Origin: Saururus chinensis
Lineage: Eukaryota; Streptophyta; Magnoliopsida; Piperales; Saururaceae
Assembly: GCA_035235625.1 (NCBI GenBank)
Contig: CP141143.1
Coordinates: forward strand, 5,872,501-5,936,500
Reading direction: 5' to 3'
Length of the DNA stretch: 64,000 nucleotides
Positions within the stretch are counted from its first letter, which is position 1; each line of letters begins with the position of its first letter. This document shows positions 24,537-36,556 of the stretch, piece by piece. The position numbers and the translations under genes were made by a program. The notes under the pieces are model-generated. The model did no database searches. It saw only the letters and a list, made by a program, of their open reading frames with translations, and had not been told where the DNA came from.

Positions 24537-26459
24537 TATAACATCCCGCTTTTCTAATTATGTTTAGCCATGGGGGTTAGAGGTAATTAGTAGATTTTTT
24601 GATAAATTATAAAGGGTTGAAACCTTCGTATATGAGTAGACCTCAAAGAAATGAGCCTAACGAATAAAAAAAATGGCAAAATAGAGGTCAGGACTGAAAT
24701 TTATGACCTCAAGAAGCATAAAAATAGGCGAGACCCAATTGGAAAGAGCATGATATACAACTTTAAGTGGCTAAGTATCAAAGGGCTTGTTGATACGAGT
24801 CTAACGGTACAAAGAACGCACGAATTTGAATCCGGGTAGAAGTTATGCACATTTTAAGATATTTGTCCAAAAAAAAGAAAAATAAATAAAATCAGCGTCT
24901 GCGATGGATGGCACGCGCAGTCGCCGCATGTGTTATGCACGGGCGTTGCGTTGCACGCATGTGGCGCGTAATGGAAGGCGGCACCATTTTTGGCGGCCCC
25001 GTAGTTTGACGTTGTGTGGCACTGCGGGTTGAAAATCGCAGCTCCATTAGTTTTAAAAGCTGGCGCCGCAGTTTTTCGGCTCAGCTCAGCCTATTTATAT
25101 CCCATTTCATTCTATTTTTGAGTCATATCTCTTCTTGTCCGTTTCTAAGCGTTCTAAGTCCGATTAAGGCCGTTCAAGAGGCGTTCTTAAGTGAATCGAG
25201 TGTGCTCTACGTATGGAGTGGTCCTTTCTTTAAGTTGGAGACTGTATAAGAAGGAAACACCCCAAGAAATGGAGAAGTCTTGCCCGTTGTCCTCGAGCAC
25301 CAACAAACTTCTTTTTCTCTGTTTCTGAGCATCCTAACTCCGATTTAGTTTGTTAAAGAGGCCTTCTTGACTAAATTGAGCGTGCTCTACGCATTGGAGG
25401 GGTTATTTCTTTAAGTTGATGACTATACAAGGAGGAAACACCCCAATATAAGGAGATGCCTTACCCGTCATCCTCGAGCACCTGAGAAAGAAATATGGGC
25501 CAGGAATAAGACGAGACTGTCCGCAGTTGCCAGGTCACAACAAGAGAATCAATCCAAAGTCGGGGAGGCCCTGTCCTCCACCACCCAATAAGAGAGGCAT
25601 CCCCGAGCTAAAATGAGACTCCATCCATCGTTCACAAGCACATAAGGAGAAAGATGGCTCCGAAAAGAGGGTGTCCTATCCATTAACTTCGAGTACGGAA
25701 AGTAAGGAACGTCTTCAAGCTACAGAATGCTATGTCCACCTACTTCAAAGGAAATTTTGCTCGCCATATCCGCATCTAAAAGGAGGACGCTGCCGCTTCT
25801 GATGTCTTCTATAGGTAAGTATACCCGATCTTCTGTATGAGAATACGTATATATCCTAAGTAGTTAACTTAGAATGTTAAATTATTTGTACGCTTACACA
25901 TCTTAATTAGTGATAATAATGTACTAATTAAGATGTATGAATTGTTATGATTTAATATGTTCTAATTTGAATTAGTTTGTTATGCTTCATCTGATATGAT
26001 CTTAAGTGTCATGCTATGCTTTGATTCTTTGTGTTATGATATGTTGTGCTTTGATGTAACTTGTTATGTTTCGTCTCCCTCTAAGGTAGAGCAGAGCGAG
26101 ATGTGTAGTGTGTTATGTTCGGTCTTGGCTCAGTGATAGAGCAAGACGTGTGAATCTGTTTGATCCTGCTCTGTGGTAGAGAAAGATGTGCAATTTCGTT
26201 GATTTATTAAGTTCCGCTTAACTCTGATAAATTACAAATTTCAGTATGATTTCGATTAGATATCAGTATATATGTATTTTAACGTATATGATTTTGTGAT
26301 GTCTGTTGTATGTAATAGCCGTTAGGTAGAACTACGTTCGGATCCGATCGTATTAGAATAATATTTAATACGTATGTAGGCAACCAACGATAAAGCAACG
26401 TTGGCCTAATCCAAATTAATTATAATAATAAGTTTTATTCTGATTTACATGTGACGAAC
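24537..26459 (+). mobile_element. LTR E1 (family E), 3' end missing
   Basis: It is homologous to E2 (36557-38461) throughout. The start TATAACATCCCGCTTTTC is a TG-to-TA variant of the E2 start. It has a TATTTATA motif near 25093 and two units of a 180-bp tandem repeat (about 25140 and 25320), followed by the GGTAGAGCAAGA repeats at about 26080-26190. Similarity to E2 stops at 26459, about 190 bases before the expected end, exactly where LTR D1 starts. No internal domain is present. Confidence 0.75.
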
Positions 26460-27631
26460 TATAATGCCCGAGATTTTTTATACATTTTCCTTAAAATTCA
26501 TGAAATTTTTTTGCAATATAGTTGTTATAAATAAGGAAAAATGACGAATATGAAACATGTGAAAACAGTTTTATAATTTAAAACATAACACATCAGTTTT
26601 TCTAATCCAAATTGTTACTTATTCGATTAAACATCGTACGACCAAACCAATCATCCACAAGCACTACTCAAAAAAACAAACGTACAAATAAATTGCTATG
26701 ATTGTAGTCTTTAAATACAAATCTTTCCAAGACATCTCTGAGTGCAAGTCCCATAACAGTCCATAGTCTAATCAAAATGAAAGTCTAGAATACATAAACA
26801 TCTTAAATCTCGTCTCACCCAATACATTGGATCGTAGCACAAAAATACTCGTAGTAAGTTAATTGTATACCTGAGTCCAAGGGAATCAATCCACCTCGGA
26901 AATAAGCATCCATCTCTAGGCGCTCTCCTTCACAACCTACAAAAGCCTCCCAAACAATGGGGCTAAAAAGTAGGGTAATGAGTATTTTCATACTCAGTAG
27001 GAAAATACCCAGTAGGGGAGTTCTAAACAGTGAACTCTATAAATCTTTACATAGATGCGTTCATGCAACTTAAACATGAATCAAACATGCATATCATAAT
27101 CATGCTCATACGTATACAATCACGCATATCATCATGCCAAAATCATACCATCGAATCAAACTTATACAAACACCCTTATTTAGGGTCTTACAAACTTACT
27201 GGTACCATCATATACTTACTCATAAAACATACACAAACTTGTACGACCTTACTTGTACAATCATTTGCTTACTCATATCACTTACTCATACTCATACTCT
27301 TATAGTTGTACACATATTCATACAGTCGTACTCATACTATCAACCACTGAAGCTCATTACAACTAATAAGCTGCAACATCGAATGGAAAAGAATGCCACT
27401 GGGGCATCACGTTAACCTCCGGGGAGTGACTAGATGTCATGGACTTTTTCGAAGGTAAGACACACCAATGCGCATGGGGCACAAGATTAAACAGGTAAGA
27501 GCATGTCCATGATACTACTTACCTGAGCACGTATACATAAACACAAATGCCCACACTTTAGGGGCCAAACAGTTGCCCACCATAATGGGTCTTATAGTAC
27601 CATAGAATTGCCCACCATTATGGGTCTTATA

Positions 27632-27925
27632 GTGCCAGTGCCACTCTTGGGAAGAAATCTAACAGTGCTACTATTGGGCAGAATCATACAGTGTCGCTCT
27701 TGGGCAGAATCATATGGTGCCACTATTCAGCAGAAATCACACAACGCTCTCAATAGAGCATCAAACATTTGGGTTTAATACAACACACATACCAAATTGA
27801 AAATATAAATTACTCTCAACAGAGCATCAGATGTTTGGGCTTCAAACAACACACAGACAAAGTTGGAAACATATATCGCTCTCAACAGAACATCTAACAT
27901 CTGGTGCTCTATATAGCACACAGAC
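27632..27925. repeat. Two short tandem arrays in LTR D1
   Basis: First come four to five units of about 33 bp containing GTGCCACTCTTGGGCAGAA (27632-27740). Then come about three units of about 68 bp containing CGCTCTCAACAGAGCATC (27745-27925). Both arrays recur in D3 at 58108-58350 and, inverted and reduced, in D2 near 34290-34350. Confidence 0.65.
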
Positions 27926-28689
27926 AACATCCCGTAGGATAAATACTATGGCAAGACATGAGAAATGCTCAGCCGACTTATTATTGGCTAGCTCAAACAC
28001 AGAACTTAATCCGTCAAACCCTTAGCTCTCAAACTCACAACGCTATCATTAGTTGTGCTTATAATTTAAGTTTGAATTAATTAATTTATGCGGTACAATT
28101 ATGCCACACAAGCACTCAAACATAACGTGCTCCACTGATCAAACTAAAGCTGAGCCTAATCCAAAACCCTAGTTCGTCAGGGCAGTAGACTTCACTTAAT
28201 CCGTCCAACTCACAACACAGCTCATCGTACATCAAATCCTTATAGTCTTACATACTCCGCCATCTACCTTATGGCCAAAATATATTACACAAACGTCATC
28301 AAACTAAGCTCCTCATAGCCAAACCCAATTATCACCCTCTTACTTATACCTCACTTATTATGCTTACTTTTCACTTCATAATGTGCACCTTATGCTTGTA
28401 CAATTATGCACACTCTTACTGTCTTACAATCCCCCAACATGCTCTCTGATCCAAAACAATCTACTCCAATCCTCTCCTGTCATACTTATGTCCTCGGTCA
28501 TCTATCATACGCTTACACATCCATATCGAAATCCATTTCAAACACCGTCGCTTCTTACCATCCATAGCCCATACCTCTGCCCACATGCACATACACATAT
28601 CCATAACATAGGAAAATAGCCATCATACATATTTATATCCATCACACATATGTATAACATACACATACTTTCATACATACGTAGCTTAC

Positions 28690-29270
28690 AAACATACTCG
28701 CTAGCCATCACTAACGCATACATACACATTTATACATACTTCAAACATACATGATAGTTATCATTAGCACATATATACACATCCATACATACTTCAAACA
28801 TGCACGCTAGCCATCACTAGCACATGCATACATACTTCAAACATGCACGCCAGCCATCACTAGCACATGCATAATCCATATTCGTAGAAACATCCTCATT
28901 AGCCATCACTAGAGCACACGTAATCAACATATGTAGAAACATACTCACTAGCCATCACTAGCACATACATACACATCCATACATACTTCAAACATGCATG
29001 CTAGCCATCACTAGCACATGCATAATCCATATTTGTAGAAACATCCTCGCTAGCCATCACTAGCGCACACGTAATTAGCATATGTAGAAACATACTCGCT
29101 AGCCATCGCTAGCACATATATATACATACAAAGCTTACCAACAAACATGCTAGCCATCACTAGCACATCAACATACAAAGCTTACCAACAAACACACTAG
29201 CCATCACTAGCACATACTCAATCAACATACGAAGCTTACCAAAAAACATGCTAGCCATCACTAGCACATA
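28690..29270. repeat. GCTAGCCATCACTAGC minisatellite in LTR D1
   Basis: About twelve copies of GCTAGCCATCACTAGCACAT with spacings of about 40-55 bases, separated by ACATACTTCAAACATGCA or AGCTTACCAACAAACA spacers. Each core has GCTAG and CTAGC arms around CCATCA, so it is a short palindrome. Confidence 0.75.
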
Positions 29271-30943
29271 CTAAATCAACATATGAAGCTTACCAACATA
29301 CTTCAAACATACATATAGCCCACATGCATGTCATATGCATTTCAATATGACATAATATATCATCTTACATCTTACAAACGGATCATGATTTAGCATCCAA
29401 AGCATTGAATTATACAATCTTAGCATGCTGCTACTCATTTAAAGCATGCTATCTCGCCACCCATAACCAATACATTTGGTGCGGGCAGCTGTGCATCTTG
29501 CACGGTATAGGGCAAATGCGTAGGGCTGGCCAAGGGTTAGCGGTCTAGGCTGGAGCAGCCATGTTGTCATCATTGGTCCAAGGGGGAGCCAAATGGAAGA
29601 TGACAATTTTTGGCAACTCATTGGGGAATCAAAACTCAGTGAAGGCAACAACTCGTGTTTTGTGGACAAGCACATCCACCATGCAAGCGATGAATATGGT
29701 TCCAATGGAATGGAGAGGATAGAGGCTGAACTGGGCTGGGTGGAAGCATCCACCAACGTTGCTAGGCCGGAGAGAAACCAACCAAGGGTTTGGTTTCTTA
29801 AGTCTGGCGTTCAACTGGAAGCAGCAATCATGATGTCCATAATGGACAGAGACCAAAGAAAACATGGATCGGAAGGGTTTGGTTGGAGGGAAGGAGGGTG
29901 GAGATGGAATTGGGCAAGGAGGGGTGGTCCACTACCTTCGTGGGACCAAGGCGGGGCCGGACATAGGTCTGGTCGGCTATAGCTCGCAGCGGTAGCTACT
30001 GTTTAACCAAAAAGTGCACCCCAAAATTAGGGCAGAGAGGGAAAAAGGAGTGGTGCAGCGGAGGAGACCCACTGGGGCTGGGAGGGATAGCCTCTCACCA
30101 TCGCTGGCCCAAGGCGGAGCCATGGCCAACCAGCGGCTCAAACTCAAAATACACAGTGCGAAAAGGGGCTAACCGAGAGAGATGGGGTAGAGGGCGGAGC
30201 GGCCGTGGGGGCTGGGGCGGTGGCCCCCTGCCATCTCATCGCCAAGGCGGAGCCAGTGGTGGTAGCCCTGTGGCCCACTGGCGGCTAGTGGCAGCTAAAC
30301 AGAGAAGCTGGAAGGGTGCACAGTGCACTGTTTGAAAGATTCAGGATGGGGCTTGGCCAAGCCCAAGCCTAATCCTTTCTTTTATGCTAGGTTGTTGTCG
30401 ATCCACTATCAATCTTTGAGCTCGCTCTTCTCCACCATCTCATACCGGCCTCCATCGTCGGCCATGAATGCTAGAAATCCATGGGCAGCTCCTCCTCCGC
30501 CCCCCAATGGTAAGAGTTTCCCTCCATAAGCCCTAATTAGCCCCTTTTATAAGCATGTGGATTAGGGTTCCTAATCCTCTTAGAAGTTAGGCCACAACTC
30601 CCCTCCTTGGAAACCTAATTGGGCTTTTGAAAATTAATTTCTTTCACTTTAATTAATCGGGCCCATACAATGATTTAAATGGCTAATTTGCTCGTCCAAT
30701 TCGGGTAAACAGGCCTTGTGCGTTATGTTCAACTTTGAATAGTCATATCTCCTTCATCCGAACTCCAATTCATGCATTCTTAGTGGTATTTTGAAGCTAT
30801 TTCTATCTATTTTATATCCATATAGGTCTCAACCACTAATTCAAACTATTGAGTAATTTATTCTCACAATAATGTCAAGGGGCCAAATACCCTAATTTTT
30901 ACATGGTCGACTTTGGGAATTTAGAAAATTCTTGGATGTTGCA

Positions 30944-33900
30944 CAGCAGGTGGGGAAAACACGCTCTATTTCGTCGCTGAGCCAATAGGAGATGATCCAA
31001 AATGACACAAAGCCAGCCTCCAGTGCAGGTTCGTGACTCATGACGACAAAAACAATGCCATGAAGCTTCCTGCCTGACTGAAATTGAAATCACCACCTTA
31101 ATCACCGATGAGTTTTGCCGCTAGAATCCATGATGATGTAGATGCAGGGGTGGAGTGTAATCGCTCCAAAAATTGGCTAATGACCCCTCTCAACGACTTA
31201 GATGGATTTGCTCATGACAGAAGGAGCAAACTGCGACAAAAATCTTGTTTGACTAAAGCTAGGGATCAGCAGCAATGAGTTCTGCAGGACACTGGTTGTC
31301 GGAGTCATTGATGAAGAGATTTTTAGAGTGAGTCTTCTTAGGACACCAGTATCACTAAAGTAATTTTACTAAATTACCCTTAGGTTTAATTGTGGGTCAA
31401 ATCCCCATGCGTAATCATACTTGTTCTTTTGAATGAATGAGTGATCTTATTAAATTGTTATAGATTGTATTTTGACTATTTAGAACCTTGAGCCATACAG
31501 TCTTAGGTTCCTTCGGGTTCTAACTGAAAAGTCTGCAAAGACTTATTTTTCCCATAGTTGGGATGGTGGAGATTGTGATACACTTTTTTCATTGTCATGA
31601 CGGTTTGGGTATTGGTCATAAAGGTCTTTATTATGTATTTTTCACAAGTCTTCCCTGGACCATATAGTGCATATAAAAAGCGGAGTTGCATGGGCATCAT
31701 GAAATGATTGTATTTCTTTATATTCGTGGTAGGCTATTGAGAGCCCTTGAAATTTGGGTCAAGTTACTGTTAAATAATCTACTCTAAGGCTGGAGTTAGG
31801 CATTCAGTCCCTGCATCAATTTTAATTATATTGGTGGTTTAGTCTATGATATTGAGACTTTAATTTCCCAAGACTTTTTGCACTATGAGGATGGGTTGAG
31901 GACTTGGCTGCGAAAAAACTAGATAACAATAGAATAATTATAAGTGGCTTATGAATAATAATTAAAAACCAAAGCTTAGTCCCTCAATGGGTTTTATATA
32001 CTTGTTCCATCCTATTGAGCATGAATGGGTATACTTATGTATCTATGTGATGTAGGTACCTTAGAGGAGGAGTTGAGTAGTTGGATTCGTGGAGCGGGGA
32101 CTCACTGCTTTAGAGCAGGATTTGCTTTATTTTCATTAGATTGTAATAATGTAATAACCTGGACTTTTCTGTGGTTATTTATTTGCTTCTTGGGAAATTA
32201 ATTATTTGTTTTAATCTTTTGTCTTATTTTTTTTCTCGATAATTATGTGTTAGTGTTGTACGTAGCCTTGGTCGTGGGTGGAAAAGGTTTGTACGTTTTC
32301 AAGAGTTTCAATGCATAAGTTAAGATTTGGAGTTTAAATTAAAAACTCGGTCCTTAGTATAGGGCTTTCGGATAAAAAATAAAGTTGTTTTGGTTAGAGT
32401 GGGGTCTTGTGGGGGAATTCACTGTGCGTCAAGAAGTTCTTGCGCGGGTAAAAGAAGTTGAGACGCACATGGTAGAGGTGCACATGTGAAAGAAAAAAAG
32501 GGAAAAGATTAAAAGAAAATGCAAAATGCAAAACGCGTTCTGCATAGTAATTTCCACTGGTAGACAGGAGAGACACTCTACCCCTTTTTCACTGTGAACA
32601 CCACTGCCGCTCCTCACCTTCACAGGAGTTTGACCCTCTGGTCACCGCGAGATGGGTCGTGCCACCTTCGGCCACCATCGTGCCTCCTCCCTTGCAAACC
32701 GTGCATTGGCCAGATTGTGGAAGAAACGTGCGGTTTGGGCCAAATTGCTGCTGGAGCTGTCAAAAGCCGCCGGAATCTGCTGGAGTGGTCGCCTGGCCAC
32801 CATGAACAGGGAGGTACACCTCTTCCACAATTTTAATCCGGTCGGCCCTTTCTCAAAAAATATCGTTTGTGGACTATTTTGGGAATTTTGTTGTTATGGG
32901 CCAAACCGCCGCTGTAGCCGACGGGGTTTGTCGTCGCGAGCTATTTTTGGCCGGTGACTACTCTGCCAACCCTTTGGGCTATTGTTGAGTCGCCATGCAC
33001 CAGGAGCTTTCACTCCGATCAACCACCTCTTGTGGACCTGCCCTATTTTTGGGCCAAACCGCTACTGGGACTGGCAAAAGTCACCATCTTGATCCGTTTT
33101 CAGCTGGTCCCGACGCCGTCTCTCCCACCTCAGGTCTTGACTTATCTCCTCACATACCCTCTTCCTCTTCTCCAATTTTATCCCGCCCTTTCTGAATGTT
33201 TTTCCATTAGAAAATTTGCAGGGAGAATTGCCTTGTGACTAGTTCACCTTGCCCGTGGCCGGGACCACCACTACATTTCTTTTCCCCCTCCTACTATGCA
33301 CCTAAACCCTACCCATGTTGTTGGGCTCGTATCAACTATTCTTTGGGCTTGTAGGCATCTAAATCACCGGTGCGGGTGTTGTGAGAGACGTTCATAACTG
33401 TGGGAATTAATTGGAGACCTCTGCTATAGTTTCTACCCTAGAGTTATCTCTCGTAGTGTAAGGGTGTGTGAGCTGCTGCGTATGCACTAACACAGCCTTC
33501 GTGGTATGCCCTGACATTAATTTTGTCCCGGACGATGAGGTAGGAGACTTTGAACCTTAGAAATTCACTTTAACATGCTTTTCTGATAGAATGCATGCTA
33601 GGACTAAGATGTTTAATTGCATGATGTTTAGATGTATATTAATGTGGAGGATGTCAAGTGGAGAGGTTAATTATAGTGGCCATATGCATATATTTTAAAA
33701 TTATCTGTGTATTGGTTAGTTGATTAGTCGAACATTTACAGTATGACTTCTTCGTGATTGGGATAGATGGATGAGCAGAAAACCCATGTAATTAATTATA
33801 TTTCTTGCTAAATGCATGAGTGGTCGTTATGTTTATGTAAAGAATTATGTTTACATGATTTAAAGGTTAAAAAACATCTTGTAAGGTGTATGTGTGGTGT

Positions 33901-35689
33901 CTAGATCAGAACTACGAGTACTTATATGTGTGCAGATGATGTGTGTAGGTTTGTTAAGTGACGATCAGTTTCAACAAATTAGAATTTCAGAGAAATGAGA
34001 CAGTCCTTGGGGTTTAGTAAATTGGCACATTAATGTTCGGGGCTTAGATTTAAGCTTTTGATAAGCTTGCAAGCCATAATGGTACCCGCATCACTCATAA
34101 ACTATAATTTCAACATAATTAAAGTATGTAGTTTGATAATAAGAGTGAGTCCTTAGCTAGATTGATGGATTAAATTCCACATTGGTTGACAACTGATGGA
34201 TGGTCAGTTTCACCGGTAAGATTAACATAGTTCATACCTTGGAGGTAATGTATGTGTAAGTTAGGATTTTTTTTATGCTTTGTTGAGAGCACTGTAAGTT
34301 TTTTGCCCAAGAGAGGCATTGTAAGTTTTCTGCCCAAGAGTGTCTCCGTAAGTTTTCCTGCCTTAATTGGCACTATTAGGCCTTTGCTGGCCCTGTATGG
34401 CCCCAGAGAGTGGCCATTTGCACGTTTAGGTAAGCAGTATCATAAATCTACTCTTACCTATTTGATCCTGTGCCCCATAAGCATCGGTGTACTTTGCCTT
34501 CTAAATCTTTTTAGCGCATAGGTTTCTCCCCGAAGGTCAAGGTGACGCCCTAGTGGCATTCTTTCCTTTCGACATTAGAGCTAATTGATGTTTTATTAGT
34601 TCTATTTGTCGAGTGTAAGTGTAAGATAATAAGCGAAAGACTGTAAGTGTAAGTAGTATGTATGTGAGAATAAGAGTTTGATAGGATGTGATTTGTTATA
34701 AGTAAGGTGGAAAGAAAATTTGTAAGTCTACGAAGCTCAGAGGAATTGTAGTACTCTGGTTGAGATTATATATTTATCTTCTCCTAGTTTATGGAATGCT
34801 ACTGTCTTGCAGAGCAGTTGTAGTGTGAACTTTTAAGGTTCACTGATTTTGATTCTCCTACTGGGTATGAAAATACTCATTTTCTTTTTCTCTAATCCTC
34901 AGACACTCTAGAGACTTCCGTAGGGCCTAGTTCGAGAGCTGCATAGCATTTGAGGATACACTTTTTGGATTGCAGGTCGATTTTCTATTCTATTGCTCAT
35001 TGATTAATTTATGCCACAATTTGTTGTAAATAAAATTTGAAGTACATGTATTAAGTGTGGTGAGCGCTCTTACATATATTATTTTGGACTTGTACATGGA
35101 TTGTCTTATTACTTTTGACCATTATGGAACTTGTACCCAGCTACGCCTAGGAAAAATATATTAAAAGCCCATGGCCATGGCAAATGTGTCTTTTGTTCGT
35201 TATGCATGTCAGAATGAATGAACTACGGGATTTGAATGATTTATCGTTGCTATATCTTTGTTTTGAGTTGAAAAGAAAGTATTGAGATGGATTTGATACA
35301 AATGAATGAAAATTATAAAAATGTTTTTTACAGGTTTCGTATTTTTGTCAATTTTCACAAATTCACAGCCATTATATTGTAAAATTTTTATTTAAATTTA
35401 ATGAAAAATATTTTGAAAACTCCGAGCATGACAAATAAGGCATGAGAGTTGTTATTTTATACCTTATTTGTTATTCTTAGTTGATTATTAGAATTTGCAA
35501 ATAGATGAGACTTGCTCTTTATTTAATGAATTTAATCAACTATTATTGTTAATCATAGTTTGATATTATTATTATGTTGGAAAATGGTTTAGTCATTGAT
35601 TTGCATGATTTAACTTGAGTAAAAAAAATACTCAATTTTTTCAGTGCATTTACTTCAAAAATGTTATTTAGAAAACCCTGGCCGTAACA
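30944..35689 (+). mobile_element. 3' part of LTR I, split by LTR D2
   Basis: Sequence at 30944-32149 continues after D2 at 35434 and ends GAAAACCCTGGCCGTAACA, an LTR-type 3' end like those of E2 and D2, followed by TTAGG. Its own 5' end was not located and may be lost at the D1 junction. No coding domain is visible; 31503-31700 (minus) is not a credible gene. Confidence 0.45.
32150..35433 (+). mobile_element. Solo LTR D2 (family D), TSD AATAA
   Basis: A 3284-bp LTR with start TGTAATAACCTGGAC and end CTCCGAGCATGACA. AATAA lies on both sides (32145-32149 and 35434-35438). It is the inverted relative of D1: for example GGGTATGAAAATACTCAT at 34863 is the complement of sequence near 26983. It includes GC-rich sequence at 32590-33240 whose overlapping ORFs on both strands match nothing known. 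There is no internal retrotransposon region. Confidence 0.85.
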
Positions 35690-36551
35690 TTAGGTGTCAA
35701 TTAATCACCAAAATTTTGACATGTTTTTCAACATAACCAAAATAGGTGCCAATCAATCACTGGCTATGATTGATTCCAACTCTTGGTCTTATTTGGAATG
35801 TAGTCATTTTAAGTGATGATCAATTCTAGCAACGATTGATTACCCCAACGCCTGCTCCTTCCATGAACATGGGCTGATTGATTGCTCTAGTGCGCAGATC
35901 AATCACCCCTTCATAACTTGCCTCCCATAACTCACAGAGAGTACATAGAGTTTGAAGTGAACAGGGAGTTTGAAGGGATATGATGCTAAGTGTAGGGTTG
36001 CTTCGGTCTGGCCATCATGTTACTCAGATTGCTAAGAGTGTACAACAATAGTAGTGGAAAGAAAAGGAGCAAAAACAAAGATTTATTTAGCCGCCCTATA
36101 GTTGTGCAGATTTGTTGAGTAGAAGGGAGTATGAAGGAGACATCTGCATGGTAGAAGGGAGTGTGCCTCAGTTTCCTCAACCTGCTGCTTTGCTCCCTTT
36201 TGCTTACATTAGGTATTGATGTTGGACAAAGACAACTTTTTGCATCCAATGTCAAACTTTCCATGCACAAATCTCTCCCATCCTCATTAAGCCTAGTTGG
36301 GTCAGAGAATTTCTAAGTTCACAGGATTCAGAAGGACTAGGTGCTAATTGATGGAGAGTGCAGGGAATCAAAAGCATAGACGAGAGCTGTGAAGAGGTTT
36401 GGGTGGACTGGATAATGATTGACAGGAGAGCCGACGATGATGCTGCCACCGTCAAATTTTCCAGGTGGCGGGGATGATGGTGGGATTGAAGAGGCATATG
36501 AGAGTAATTATCCAATCGTGGTTCACTGCATTTGTTGTCTAGAGGTGCTAT
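35690..36551. other. Between LTR I and LTR E2, nothing assigned
   Basis: It holds several ATTGATTG and CAATCAATC stretches (35690-35910) and overlapping minus-strand ORFs (35986-36270, 36252-36590) with no recognisable family. It may be the remnant of an older element. Confidence 0.3.
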
Positions 36552-36556
36552 GATAT

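Larger units (their letters stand above)
26460..30943 (-). mobile_element. LTR D1 (family D), minus orientation
   Basis: About 4.5 kb. On the plus strand it begins TATAATGCCCGAGATT and ends TTCTTGGATGTTGCA, which read as a mutated CA end and a TGCAACATCC start on the minus strand. It is homologous to D2 (opposite orientation), to D3, and at its right side to H. A minus-strand TATAAAAGGGG lies near 30545. It contains several tandem arrays and a GC-rich zone (29440-30540). ORFs within it, such as 29593-29982, match nothing known. No matching 5-bp duplication was found. Confidence 0.7.

Noticed and set aside
29593-29982. 129-codon ORF in the GC-rich part of LTR D1
   Set aside because: No domain is recognisable, it is antisense to the LTR's own promoter direction, and it lies within repeats.
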